Shown: piece after piece, positions 11,321-23,519 of the stretch | How positions within the stretch are numbered: the stretch's first letter is position 1 | Layout: each line of letters begins with the position of its first letter | Origin: Prototheca cutis | Lineage: Eukaryota > Chlorophyta > Trebouxiophyceae > Chlorellales > Chlorellaceae | Assembly (NCBI GenBank): GCA_002897115.2 | Contig: BCIH01000005.1 | Span: 726,683-790,682, forward strand | Direction of reading: 5' to 3' | DNA: 64,000 nt | Position numbers and translations under genes: made by a program | Notes under the pieces: generated by a model | Seen by the model: the letters and a program-made list of their open reading frames with translations, nothing else | Databases searched by the model: none | What the model was told of the DNA's origin: nothing

Positions 11321-13194
11321 TCACTCGTCGAACGGTGCAGAGCTGTATTTTTCAATGGCCCACTGCGTGAGCAATGGAGTGTGTTGGAAAGGGGTCCTGA
11401 CACCGCAATGTTCACCATCGCGTGGCCATGCACCTTCGGAGATCTGCCTCCCCACGGCCATTCCTTGATGCCTCACCACATGCCAACTCTCTTCATGCAG
11501 GCTGGCCGGACCACCCCCACCTTCAACTCACCACATCCATGATGCCGGCCGGGACCATGTCGTTAAGGGCAGCCGCGACGGCGGCACGGCCCACGCTGTG
11601 CACGCTGAGGGGCGGCACAAACATGCCACCGACGATGGGCACTTGAGACAGCGTCTTTGTGGGCAGCTTGGTCAGGATCTGGGTGTGCGCAGGTGTGGCG
11701 TGATATTGGAGGGAGGGAAGGAGTCACAGGGGTGACACAGGAGACGGGGTGGACCATTCAAACGCATGCTGGGCACTGACTCAAACCTTCAAACCCGATG
11801 ATCCCGGTAAATTCAGCAACCCAGTCCCACGCACCGAGGCCCATGGCGAGCCCACAATGCCCAGGGGCACAGAGGCGCTGCCAATGGGTCTGCTGCCGTA
11901 GATGAACCCAGGGCGCATGGCCACGCCGGTCTCCGGGAACACCTCGAACAGCACCTTTTCGGCATCCCGTTTTCCTTGGAAGTAGCCCTTGAGCAGGAAA
12001 TCCTCCATGTGCCAGCCGGCGGGCATCTTGAACTCGTTCACAGACACAAAAGCAAACCTCGGGATGCCCACATCCTTGGCCGCATACATGGCGTCCATGT
12101 TTGCTTTTCCACAGACCTACGGTCGTGATAGTAGGGCTGGCAAGTCACAGATTTTTTTATTTAATTTTTTTTTTTTTTTTTNNNNNNNNNNNNNNNNNNN
12201 NNNNNNNNNNNNNNNNNNNNNNNNNNNNNNNNNNNGGGGGGGGGGGGGGGGGGGGGATTTGTGAAAGGTGGGTGCGTGGCATGGTGGAGGGGAGGCGCTC
12301 CACGCAAGGCGCACCACCTGTGGTTCAGGTCCTAGAAGGCTGCAAGCGAACCTTGACCCAAGCACTAACACACCACACCATACCACACCTGGTACATGCG
12401 CTCTGTGGAACCAAAGGTACCAATGGTGGAGACGACGCCAGAGGCACCGTACAAGGCGTCCTTCCAGGGCTGCCGGGGGTCCAGGGCATCCCCTACCAGC
12501 CACTCGATGCGCTCTGCCCAGGCCGGCAGTCCCCGGGGCCGACCGTGCCGGCTGATGCTCACGGGCTGGGCACCCTGCTCCAGGGCAGCCTGCAGCACAT
12601 TGCGCCCCACAAACCCGCTGCCTCCAAAGACCACCAGCCGCGGGAGGGATCCTGGACCATCCTGGCAACGTGGGCCGTGTCCAGGGTGGACTCGGGTTCC
12701 AATGTGATCCGTGCATCTTTGTACTTTTAAATGGTTTCATTTGCGGCCATACTTGCACTGTCATACAGCACTGGCCCTGCAGAAAGACAAGCCAAGACTC
12801 ACCTTTGGATTGGGCGGCCCAGGCTCTGCTGCACCAAAGGCACTCTCACCAAACAATCTCCTGTGCGTGGCCCTGGGAGGGGGGATTTCATTCGTTTGAA
12901 ACCGGGGCTACGATAGGGTTCGTCGCCTGGCCCGGAGTTCAATGGGCCACACCAGCGCAACCCAATGCCGTGTTTCAGACAGTCGCCTCGATGGGGCTGC
13001 AATTCCGGCTATTCCGAAACTCGTCGACGGAGGACTCTCGAGTGGCTCAAAAAGATACATACCCTCCGACCACATGCCCACAAGCGTGCATGTGCCTACC
13101 TGGAATCAGGGTTTGGCAAGTCGCTTGCGAGTTGCACCAAGCCCCTGAGCTGGAGACGGCAGGGACCGGACACGCCCCGTAACACCGAAAGCAT
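11321..13194 (-). CDS. Mitochondrial atypical short-chain dehydrogenase (NDUFA9/COQ11-like)
   Basis: Exons 12661-12389, 12116-11835, 11678-11532 and 11362-11321 join in phase. The Rossmann glycine motif reads VVFGGSGFVGRN, followed by VVSTIGTFGSTERMYQ, KANMDAMYAAKDVGIPRF, LLKGYFQGKRDAE (YxxxK-like) and VAMRPGFIYGSRPIGS, ending IMDVWAIEKYSSAPFDE. This matches the plant/yeast family of NAD(P)-binding proteins that includes Coq11, which supports coenzyme Q synthesis in mitochondria. A first exon at 13194-13100 starts MLSVLRGVSGPCRLQLRGL, a good mitochondrial presequence, but it ends in phase 2 and does not join directly to 12661. A further segment near 12715-12615 reads well in another frame (TLEPESTLDTAHVARMVQDP), so a small exon or a one-base indel near 12620 is likely. 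Intron 2 holds an assembly gap. Confidence 0.8.
12165..12256. repeat. Poly-T, 54-N gap and poly-G inside an intron
   Basis: T-rich run to 12181, N from 12182 to 12235, then a 21-base G run to 12256. It lies wholly inside intron 2 (12117-12388) of the COQ11-like gene, so the gap does not remove coding sequence. The gap size is probably nominal. Confidence 0.9.
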
Positions 13195-13656
13195 CGCCCA
13201 CGTAGGCAATCTCGCTCAAGCCAATCTCTGCCTAATATCGCATGCAACAGGCGATCTGATCGATATCTGATGGGCACAGAAAACTAAAGCCACCCCATTG
13301 AGAACTCTCGCCGGAAAGTCTTGCGACGACGTCGCGTTTCCGAGATCACTTGATCGACAGTCGTCGAGGGAAAACCGAGCACCCTGACTTGGGGTCCTCT
13401 GTCAAACACCTTCTTCCTCACCACGTGACCGCCACTTCCTGTGCCAAATCTCAAGCAATGTGGGGATGATCAAAATCGCATGTTACAGCATGAACGGTGA
13501 AACGGCATTGGCCTCTGACAGCATCATGTTCGCCAGGGAGGTGGGGGGGCTGGGAATACATGTTCCCCTGTGCATGATCACAACGGATGGGGCCCAGGTA
13601 CAGGGGCAAGCTCGAAAGGGCGCTGGGAGCATGCAAACTATAAAAGGCGAGCATTA

Positions 13657-15458
13657 TCACATGCCCTTACGGGACAGCTTGGAGGAGGTGGAGGAGCTTG
13701 AGCTGGAAGAGCTCGAGCTGGAGGTGCTGTCAGCCATGGAGGGGCCGTCCTGGGGCACCACACTCACCAGCTCACTGGCGTCCACCCAGCTACCTGGAAC
13801 ACCCCAGCTGCACTGGGTCTCGATCTGGAGGTTGTACTCAGCGCCAGTGCCATTCAGGGCGGCAGAGGTGACGATGCGGAAGAAACCGTCCTCGCCCCAA
13901 GGAGNGCCTGTGGGATTGGAGTGGTGTTGACAGGATGACATGGGAAACGCACAGAGATTTGATGCATAGAGACTCTGCTGGCAGCGCACAGTCTCTCTCT
14001 GGACGAGTCTATTGGCAGACAAACACAGAATCCAACAGTGTAAAGGTGGTGAACTCTGGGGTTCAAGCAGGGGTTGCAGCAGGGAAATCCCCCCCCTTTC
14101 CTGCCCCTTCTCTTACCCCAGGAGTTGCGGACGATCCAGTACTCCTCGCCGTCCTCAACACCCCAGCCGATGATGGCGATGATGTGGTTGATGGTGGCAT
14201 TGGGAGCGTTCTCGTAATAGATGCCACCCTGTAGAAAGAAAGAAAGGATGGGCGCAGAGATATGGTGAGGTGCCAGATAAGCAGGATCGAAGCATGCGTG
14301 GTGGTGCCAATAGTCACTCGCTCAAAGAACACAGAAAACATGCACGGGTGCCGCCCTTGACGCACCGTGTACTTTTCGAGTCCCGTGGTGGCAGCGATGC
14401 CGCAGGACACGGGTCCACGCTTGAACAGCTCGGCCTTGATGTTGTTGCGTCCGGTCACGGTGCCGTGCTCGCTGACGACCAGGCGCTTGTAGGTGTTGAC
14501 GGGGTAGCAACCCTCGCCGGGGAAGCAGGTGAAGCACTGGCTGCTGGCGCTGCAAGCCTGGTTAGTGGCCACGTACGAGTTGCAGGTATCGCTGGGAATG
14601 CCGTACTCGGCGGCATAGGCGTAGACCAGGGTGGGGTCGCCGCCATAGCAGGAGCCAGCGTTGCCGCAGTCAATGACGTTCTGAGGGGACAGGTACGTGT
14701 TAGGGTATGTGCCGCCCTGGATAATGTTCTGGCGATCATTCAGGGAAGAGGTGGAGCCGTGCGCCCAGCAGGAGCCGCTGGAAAAGTGAATGGGGAGGAG
14801 GTTTTATCGAATGCCTGGGTGGCATTCCTCCGGAGGTCCCTATGGTTTGATGACTTCCGACCAAAAACGCATCATTTGTGTCCGGGTACCCGATGACGTC
14901 GGGGCCGGAAAACCCCCGGTGGGNTCCTTCACTGCGCAGCGCACAAACCCAGCCCTAGGGCATCCTGTAACCCGCCGATTTAGAGACGCAAGCGTACCAG
15001 TACTGCGGAATGTGCTGGTTGCGGATGGGGCTGACGTAGTTGGTGCCGTCAACGTTGCGCCAGTCCAGGGAAGTGGGAAGGGAACTGACGGCCACGTAGG
15101 TGTGCGGCTCCGGAGTCAGACTGCAGAATGAGAGTGAGCATGATGCGACAGGTCAAGTTTGACAGGTTTAAACTCCAGTGATGTGCAAGGGTGACTGACT
15201 GTTCGGGGCCTCGTCGTACGGGCCACCATTTGTGCAGGCTTGTACGGGTCGCCAGGGCCAGGCTCAATGGCACACCTCTCCCACGCACCCCAGCATATTA
15301 AATTCCCCGCCTCACATTTTAGGTTGGTATTCCTCGGAATGTGTANTGAGGGTAGCATACTTGGATGGTCTGAACTTGCCGTCGCCCGTCGGGTCGGTGA
15401 CGAGGCCAGCCGAGGCACAGGCGGCCAGTCCTAGCATGAGCACAGCTGGGAACCTCAT
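13657..15458 (-). CDS. Cathepsin Z (X)-type papain-family cysteine protease with poly-Ser tail
   Basis: Six exons (15458-15361, 15275-15246, 15120-14998, 14777-14366, 14228-14117, 13907-13657) sum to 341 residues. It begins with a signal peptide ([18 protein letters not shown]). There is little propeptide, as in cathepsin Z. The mature enzyme shows [30 protein letters not shown] with the catalytic Cys, [11 protein letters not shown] with the catalytic His, and [10 protein letters not shown] with the Asn, then [13 protein letters not shown]. The HIPQY segment just before the active site is the cathepsin Z hallmark (carboxypeptidase-like exopeptidase of lysosomes or vacuoles). Distinctive here are a 30-base second exon and a C-terminal extension rich in serine (a run of 11 Ser) ending KLSRKGM. 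An N base at 13905 falls beside NSWG. Confidence 0.9.
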
Positions 15459-16077
15459 GATTGCTGTGAAGGTGGTCAGAAGAAGACAAATCCTGATGTG
15501 CACCCTAGAAAAAGGAAACCCGTAATATTGTACTTGCGTCCCAAATTGGGGCCTGATATGTGATATCTGGCGGCTTCGGCCGGCCGGACGCGTGGGTGGT
15601 TTGATCGTTGTCCGCCGTTCCACGTGGGGAAGCGCGTCACCTCCGTGCGGTGCAGCTACGGCGGCCTGCTTCCCGAACCCTGCACTTTGCCGCCTCCATT
15701 GCAGTAAGTACAGTACTACATGAGATACAATGGTCAATTCTGGACAAAGACAGTCAAATGTGCACGTTTCGCTCGCAGCGCGATGACCTAGCTTCCCCAC
15801 CGCGAGGCACGATCTGCCCGCATGTGCGGGGCTACCAACAACCGGCCGGAAGCCGGCGGGCAGTCCAAGCGTCGCACACCGCAGCGCTCCACTGCCATCG
15901 CTCGATGAAACCCCAGCCATCTTCACGTGAACAGTGTGCTTAAATCATGTCAGAAACACATGGGCAACGGCCAGTGCAGCCCAAGACCAGGCCATGCAGG
16001 CCCGAGTGGCCTGACTGTTGGATTATTTTTGAAGGGGACCAGCCCTACACTCGCTCGAGCAGCTTCTGCCATCTCCC
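15459..16077. other. Intergenic region, nothing recognised
   Basis: Upstream flank of the cathepsin gene and downstream flank of the aminopeptidase gene. A long minus-strand frame runs into the cathepsin signal peptide from about 15926 but looks non-coding. Confidence 0.5.
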
Positions 16078-19000
16078 CTAGGGTTTCAACCGTGCATGTT
16101 GGGCCGCCCACGTGCACATCATCTGACCATGCCGCTCTATCCATGCTGCGTTGGCCTCTATCGACTCCACGGCCGTGTCCACATAGACAGGCGTGCCGAT
16201 GACATCCTGTCAGGGTTGGGGATTGGGGGGTTGGTTGGGGACTGGCGACAGCTGGCATTCGATGGCGTCGAGAGGGGTGAGCCAACTGGCGCCACATCAC
16301 AGTTGGAGCAAAAATGCACGGCCGAACGAGCTTTTTGATCTGGGCCCTGCACATCCGCCCAGCCTCGCCCAGCATCTCCCCTCACCTCATGCAGTTTGAA
16401 CGCTGCCTGGACGTCTGGCAGCTGCTCGGTGCTGGTGAGCATCGATGCCACTGCTGACATGATGGACCCCATGGTCTTTGACGCACTGCTGTCACCTGGC
16501 AGAACAATTATTTGATGGGGATATAGACAAAATGGCGTGATCGTCGTTCCGACTGCAAGGGCGGATGTTTGATTCGTCCAGCGCAGAATGCGTTGCGTAC
16601 CGGCGAACAAGGCAGTTTTCTCTTGCATACGGCAGGCCGTGCTACCATCAGCATGCTCGCTCGCGGCAACACCCACCCGCACTGCATCGTACCTCCGAGC
16701 TTCTTGTAGATTGCTGCCCAGTTGTTCTTGACAAAGGTCCAGGCAAGCGCGGGTCCATCCGATCGGGACTGTCTGGCCACCGTCGCAATCACCGTGCCCA
16801 AATCCTACAGCGGGGAGGAGTTTGGCCCCAGAAATGGAATGTTTTCATTGGCCCCTACAAAAAGCCATCAAAATATCTCCCTCCCATGAATGCATTGCTC
16901 AAAAATGCAGCAAAAACCGATCTAGAAACAACACCCCCCCAAAGAAAGGAACAAACCTGGGCGCGGACGTCCTGGGAGGCGAGTGCCCACGCCAGCGTCT
17001 CCTGCGCAGCAACGCCACTGGAGCTCAGCGCGCGGAGCAGACGGTCGCGCTCGTCAGCCTGGGAAGCTGCCAGGTAGCTGGCACGCAGCGAGTCGTACAC
17101 CTCACGGTGGCCCGCCCGCGCCGCGGTGACGAGCACCGCCGTGCGCAGATCTGGCTCCACGGTCGGCGGTGGCGGCGACGTGGCATTGGCGCCGCCCGTC
17201 AGGCCAGGCAACAGCTCCAGTGCCTGACTCTGTTGTCGATTTTTGCGTGCGTGTGTATTGGGATGGGCGATTTAGCTTTTTTTATTCATTCATTTAATTG
17301 CCTTTTGGCAAACATCAAGGTCCACAAGCCGATGACTATGGGAGCCACTGGGCCACCCTCTCCCCCCCAGCACACTCCAATCTCCAATACACCCACCATG
17401 ACTTCCAGGTTGCCGTAGTAGCCGGCGGCGGCCAGGATGGCCGGGCGGAGCAGCTGCGCCCCCACCCCCGCGCCGGCTGGCAGCGGCGCCTCCAGCGACA
17501 GCGTGTGCTCTGGCCCGGTGGCGGTGGCAGGCGCTGGTGCGGCCCCCTTGGTAGTGGCCGCCGGTGGCGGCGGCGGGTTTGCCGGCGGGCGGATGACACG
17601 CTGCAGCAGCGTCTGGGCCAGGTACCCTTGCCACAGCTCGGGACAGGGCGCGAGCTGGGAGGCGTGGCGCAGATGCCCCAGCGCGGCGGCCCATGGCTCG
17701 TAGTCCTCCAGGCTCCTCGCTGGCAGTGCGGCGGCGAGGTTGAGAAAGGCCGTGATGTTGAGCTGCCCCGCGGCCGCCAGCGCCCAGCTGTCCTCCACCA
17801 GCCCGGCCAGATCCACGGCCGATAACGCCGGGTCGACGGAGGCAGCTACCAGCCGCGACCAGAGCTGCTCGTCATACTGCACCCTGTAAAACCCATACTG
17901 CCCCGCATTCGCTTTGACCCAGGCGCTGGAATTCGTTGCCAGCGCATCGGGGGCCATGAGGCCCGTAGCAGGGACACGGGCCTGGCAGCCGTCCAGCTCC
18001 GTCCAAAGAGGCGGCTGCCCCGGCAGCGCCCCTGCGGCACCGGGACCGGCCAGCGCGACGGGGACCCACCATGCGGCACCGGGGTCGCAGGGCTCCGGCC
18101 CCCGCACACGGAAGACAGACTGTGACAACCACAGCGCGCCGGTGTCGTCCATGCTGAGCGTGACCAGGGGGAACCCGGGGGTGTATGTCCAGGCACGCAT
18201 GCGTGCCGACAGCGTAGGCATAGCTAGGGGGCCGGCCAGGTCCTGCCACAGCTCCTCGCCCGTCGTGCTGTTGTAGGCATCATGCGACAGGTAGACCCGC
18301 AGCCCATCCAAGAATGGATCCTGTGTGTGTGTGGTGTGGTGTGGTGTGGGGTGGGGTGGGGTGGGGTGGGGTGGGGTTGGGTGGGGTGGAGGGGGGGGGG
18401 CCCGGGGCGGGCGGCTTTTGCTGTGAAGGAATTGATTGTTGGGCATCGAAAAGAGTCATTCCAACACAGAATCCAGAAGAAAAATTCAAAAATACTAATA
18501 AACACGTACCTTGTCAGGTCCGACGCCGGCTCGCTCCATGCCGGCCAGGCCACGTTTGCGATTGACCCAGGCGCGCAGCATGCGCAGCACGGACCCGGCC
18601 TTGGCATACTCCACGTCGTCAAACATGGACTCGATGCGCGCGCTGGAATCCACGCCCGTTGGCACGGACATGGCGTGTGTGGCCGTCAGCGCGTCAGACT
18701 CCAGTGCGCCGGGAACCATGTCGGTGTAGATGGTCGCAAATGGATCCAGCTCGGGGTGTGCTGTTTGGGTTTGGAAGGGAACGTGGGGTTTACCTCACCA
18801 CACACGGTACCAGGACGCGCCGCACGCAGGTATGCTGAACACCCCGTTCGCTCGTTCATCAAAGCCCTTGCAGCAACGCAGCACCTAGACATGCCAAAGT
18901 CCCAGCCCCCTGACGTACCAGCCTGGGAGCCGACATACTCGAGGTAACTGGCAAAACCTTCGTTCAGCCACAGCTCGTCCCACCACTCCATCGTCACCAG

Positions 19001-21787
19001 ATCGCCAAACCACTGCGGTGGTGTGTGCAGCAGAGCGCCGATGCATGTGCAAGAACGTGGGAATGGACGCAGCAACATGCCCTTGCACACCGGCCCACAG
19101 ATGCCGTCAGCAACGCCTGTCATCACCACCGTCATGACCACCAACAACCGCAGCAGCACGCACCATGTGGGCCATTTCGTGAGCGACGACCTGGCTGACA
19201 AACCGTTTGTCGGTGGTGCTGCTCGTGGGTGACACCAGCAGCGCTGTCTCGCGGTACAGAATCAGGCCTGGGGGGACGGAAAGGTGGTGGTTGGGTGGCT
19301 GCCATTGCCATGTCGGTCAGGGTGACTTTCCTGGGTTGCGGACGGCCCCGTAAACCCTGCTGTGCTGTGCTGTCCCCCCAAAAACAAGCACAGATCAGTG
19401 ACCCAAAACAGCCAGCCACGTCACCCACCCCAGTTCTCCATGGCCCCAGCCGCAAAGTCCGGGATGGCCACCAGATCCAGGTTGGGCAGCGAGTATGGCA
19501 CTGCAAAACTGCCCTCATACGCCAACAGCACCGCAGCCGCCGTGTCTGCCGCAAAGCCCAGACTCTCCAGCCTGAAATTCGTGGGGGTGGAAGTGAGAGT
19601 GTGTGTTGTGGTGCTGTAAAGGGGGTTAGGGTAGCCATGAAAACGGAGATACCATCACATCGCATCGCTTCATGCAGACGCAAAGAGAACAGTTGGATGT
19701 CGCCACCCTGGGATGCTCCACGCGCAGTTCACCTGTCGGAAGCGCCCCAGACGGTGACGTTGCGGTCGGGCCCACCGTCATAGCCCGGGACGATTCGTGA
19801 GGTGCCCACCAGTTTGCCCACGACGATGGCCAGCAGGTACGTGGACATTCGCGGCGAGCGCTCAAAGTGCCAGCTGCCCATCGGCACGACGGGGTGCTTG
19901 TGGTCGTGCCCCCCTCCCTCGCCCGCGTCATCTTGGTCGTGGTGGTGCTGATGCGGGAGTGGGCACGGGTGTAGGGGTGGGGTTTACATCATCGAAGCAA
20001 GGTGGGACAGGGCGGGCGGTGGCGCAGCCTGGCAGCCGACCACACCCTGCACCCCGCATCCACCCGCAAATCCAACACTCAACCCTGCCTGCCAATCGCA
20101 GAAATATTGAAGGGACATACACACCACCACCACCAGTACCACAAAGAACACCCCCAGACCAACCAGGAAGAAGACCCACATGGTGCAGGGCATGGAGGGG
20201 CATGTTTGACAGGACCTGGTAGCCGTCAGGAGCCTCCACGCTCAACACAAACTCCGCCTGAAGTTTAACAAGGCGGGCATGGCAGCATGGGACAAGAGTT
20301 TGACAGCTTGCCGAACAGAGTTCTGGGATTCCAGCGCGATTCCAGCGTCCCTCCACAGGAATACCAGAGCCCCTCTACATTCAAGGCAGGCCCAGCCCAT
20401 CAATCCGACCAGACCTTGAGCCCAGGCTCATCAAAGCAGGGAAACGCAGAACGGGCGTCCGTCGCCTCAAACTGCGTCGTGGCAATGCTGTGGTTGCCAT
20501 CCGCCAAAGTGTACGTCGACCTGTGTCATGTAGTATGGACAGAATTGCTCAGCTGGAAGAGTGGTGGGAGGGGAGGGGGTGACACCGAGAGAGCCAGCCA
20601 ACACCGATTCTATACAAATGCAGACTGGCTAGCGATGCCAGTTCCTGCCATGCAAACCACCGAACAACCTGGAAACAGTGCAGCAGATGCGCCGTCCCAC
20701 ACCCCTGGAAACAAGCAAGCACCCCGGGGTCCCTACCTATAAAACCCGGCCAGTCCTTCGGAGAGTGTGTACCAAAATTCGAAGTGTAACGTGTTGTTCC
20801 CCGCAGGCACAGGCTTCGAAAACTCCAGGATGAGCTGCTGGTGTGCTGGCCGGTCTCGCAACATCGCGCGGGGGCCGCTCGTTGTGTTGCCCAGCCACAC
20901 GCCTGCCATCGACAGCTGTGGCCCCGCATGCAGCACGATGCACTTGCTCGGCTGCACGCACGGGGATGTGGATGGTCTGCTCCCTGCATCAGACCGCACT
21001 CATCTCCCTTTTGGTGCAGGGAAGCAGCACCTCCACCCCCACCCTGTGGCTTTTAAAAAAGTGCTGAAAATTCGGCCTTCACGAGAACAGGACCAACCTT
21101 GTCCGTGGCGATGTCAAGGTTGAGCGTGCCATTGACCATGAAGGGCGGCTCCATCTCCACGCGGAGGTGCATATCGTACGTCTGCGGCCGTGCCCAGCCC
21201 GGCAGGCGCGGCGCCGCCCAGGTGCAGGCCTCGGTAGCATCGACGCCAAGCAGTCCCGGCAGCACGGCGTGGCCCGTGGCGGCGGCGGCGACCAGGGCGA
21301 GCACGATCAACAGGAAACTCGCGCAGCAGCACCCCGCACTGAGCAGCAGCCGGCGCTGGCGCTTGGTGTACGTCCACCACCAGTCGGGGGGCCGCAGGCG
21401 CGCCCAGCGAGGCAGTGCCAGCTCCCGGCCGCACAGCCGCAGCCTCGGGCCGCCGGCCAGCTGCTCCCAGTCTAGCAGGCCCTCGTCGTCCTGGTAGTCC
21501 AGGTCCAGATTGAACACAGCCTGCGCATGGGGGAAGAACAGGAGGCGTTGATCGGGCACTGGGATGCGCAGATCGGCCAGGACACCTTGGCACCAAGCTG
21601 GCCGCCCCTGGGCACAACCCCGTACCGCGTCTGAACGTGGGCCGCTGCCTGCCGTGAGACCTTGGCGATCACGCTGGGCATGTGACATGACAGGGCTGGC
21701 CTCGTCCAGCTCGACCTCGTCGAGGGTGAATCGGGGCGCGCTCTCGCCTGCATGGCCATTCGGGCCCTGGGTGCGCCCGCGATCCAT
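16078..21787 (-). CDS. Type II membrane M1-family zinc aminopeptidase
   Basis: Fourteen exons join in phase (21787-21098, 20951-20737, 20520-20415, 20257-20180, 19947-19733, 19571-19429, 19267-19164, 19012-18919, 18760-18510, 18320-17397, 17223-16957, 16804-16693, 16495-16386, 16206-16078), giving 1,145 residues. A cytosolic tail of about 145 residues precedes a basic TKRQRR stop and one membrane helix (about 147-171). M1 landmarks follow: [17 protein letters not shown], the exopeptidase signature GAMENWG (about 477-483), the zinc site HEMAH at 512-516 and Glu535 in LNEGF, exactly 18 residues on. The C-terminal ERAP1-like helical domain ends with [14 protein letters not shown]. It should trim N-terminal residues from peptides outside the cytoplasm or in the endomembrane lumen. 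Position 517 after HEMAH is Met, where Gln is usual. The ATG at 21787 was chosen; an upstream in-frame GTG is not needed. Confidence 0.93.
18322..18400. repeat. GT and (GGGGT)n repeat beside a 3' splice site
   Basis: On the plus strand a GT repeat passes into TGGGG/GTGGG units and a G run. On the aminopeptidase sense strand this is a C-rich (CCCCA)n then CA tract ending directly in the acceptor AG before exon 10 (18320). It therefore doubles as the pyrimidine tract of that intron. Confidence 0.85.
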
Positions 21788-22328
21788 GGCCAGCCACACC
21801 CTCCCAAGCTGGAGGTCTGTCACCCGTTTATACTCTGATTTGCAGACTCAGCGTGACATTTACTCCGTGGTGCGAGTGGGAAGGCGGTCCTCGCAGGCCG
21901 GAGCCCGCACTGCCGGTCACCGTGGACTGGCTCGGACGCCTTTGGGGCCGGTCGAGCGCACCCTGGAGCTCCGCGGAGATGAGCGAGCAGCCCTCTAGGC
22001 GTTGATCTCCCCACTCCAAGGTTTGTTCCCGTCAATACAGCATGGACAAGACGGCCGATGCTGGGTACCCATGCAGCCGTGCATTTTGAGTGATAGGCTC
22101 CGGACCCACTGGCATTCCTCCCGGGAGGCGCCTTCTGACCGCTTGGCCCTGCCACCTTGCTCAGCTCACTCGACAGCGCCCCAAAAAATTTCAACCTCTT
22201 CACACAAGCATGATCTTTTTAGAATCAGCATGGGTGGAAGATCACGCTTTTTCTCTCTTTCTCTCGCCGCCATGTGGGAAACCTGGCACCATTCATTCAG
22301 CCCAATGAGTTCACCCCCTCACGCGGTA
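21788..22328. other. Intergenic region, nothing recognised
   Basis: Upstream flank of the aminopeptidase gene and downstream flank of the methionine-sulfoxide reductase gene. No coding signal beyond shadow frames. Confidence 0.5.
21827..21832 (-). promoter_or_regulatory. Possible TATA box of the aminopeptidase gene
   Basis: The minus strand reads TATAAA about 40 bases before the chosen ATG at 21787. That would leave a very short 5' leader, so it is only a candidate. Confidence 0.25.
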
Positions 22329-23180
22329 TCAGGGAAGAGTGCGCTCGTCCCAGGGCTGCTTCATGAGCCACGCCACGATGGCCTCAAGCCCTCGGGCATC
22401 GGCATCCTTGAATGCCGCCGGAGCATTGGAATCGACGTCCAGGACACCGACGACGCCACGGTCAGCCCCGGCGGGTCCCGTTGCGCGCAGGAGAGGCACC
22501 ACCACCTCGGACCGGGTGGAGGATGCGCAGGCAATGTGACCAGGAAAGGCGTCCACGTCCGGCACCAGGTGTGTGGTAGCCGTGCGTGCGGCCGAACCGC
22601 AGACGCCTGTGGTGATGGGGATGCTGAGGCAAGCGGTGGCACCCTGGTAGGGTCCCAGCTTCAGCATGTTGGGGCTGGTCAACCTGTAAAACCCCGTCCA
22701 GTTGTAGTAGTCAAATCCCGCATGAAGTTCCGAAGCCACCGTAGCCATGGTCGTCACCCAGTCCGTCTCCCCTGCTGGTGGCGTGGCGGGCAAGCGCATC
22801 CTCTGGGGCAATTCCATGCTGTTTAATAGAAACCCCCGTGACACTGGATAACAAAAAAACCAGATGATATGATCGATTGGCTCCCCTGATGCCACGGCAG
22901 GCTTGAGCGTGTGGTGTTCGGGCTTCCCACTCAATAAATGACAGGCAATGAAGAGTGCCCCGGGACACTGCCAGCAAAGCATAGCTCAAAACCACCACAA
23001 AATGCCGTACAGACGGCCCTTGCATAGCCACTTAATGCAGCTTCATAAGAAAAAAGACATCGCCCCAATCGCACCTTCCAGCAAGAGCTGCAGCCTCTCG
23101 AGAATTGCGGCATACTGTTTGGCCCGCGTGTCGGGGTCCGCTGCCAGCGGCACTGGTTCCAGGGCGTCGACTTCCACCAT
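22329..23180 (-). CDS. Free methionine-(R)-sulfoxide reductase (GAF-type, fRMsr)
   Basis: Two exons, 23180-23075 and 22771-22329, give 182 residues; the acceptor at 22772 restores LLEGETDWVTTMATV in frame. The protein is a single GAF domain: NWTGFYRLTSP, LGPYQGATACLSIP, TGVCGSAARTATTHLVPDVDAFPGHIACAS, then SEVVVPLL and VVGVLDVDSNAPAAF. Cysteines 83, 93 and 117 keep the spacing of the three redox cysteines of the Escherichia coli enzyme (84, 94, 118). It should reduce free Met-R-sulfoxide with electrons from thioredoxin, as part of oxidative-stress repair. There is no targeting peptide, so it is probably cytosolic. Its start codon is 339 bases from that of the divergent RNA-binding protein gene. 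Confidence 0.93.
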
Positions 23181-23519
23181 TTCGCTCCTTTCTCAACGGT
23201 AAAACGGCAGTATTGCACCGTGCAATAACCTGAGATCGTGTGGGCAAGGTCTGGTTGTTGAATTTATTGTGCTGCCGGGAGGCGCAGTCCCCCGTCAAAC
23301 CCGTCGTCAGCCTGCCACCGCAACGGGCACTAGTCCCGTTCCTTGCATGCATCTTCTGAGTTGGCCATCGGTCGGGCAGCCAACTGACCGCACACAGATT
23401 TGCTCCTGCGTGTTTATCATGATATTTATATTATATTCTATGTAGATTGTTGATTTGAAAAGCCTCGGCGAAGGACAGCACTCCCGGACGAGCTGGGGCG
23501 GCCTTGGGCCCGCGGCGAC
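23181..23519. promoter_or_regulatory. Short divergent intergenic region, probable shared promoter
   Basis: The 339 bases separate the start codons of fRMsr (-) and the RBM34-like gene (+). The stretch 23400-23460 is markedly AT-rich against the GC-rich surroundings. No specific element could be identified. Confidence 0.45.

Noticed and set aside
18322..18400. Telomere-like array
   Set aside because: Units are GGGGT/GGTGT and not the TTTAGGG expected for green algae; it lies inside an aminopeptidase intron.
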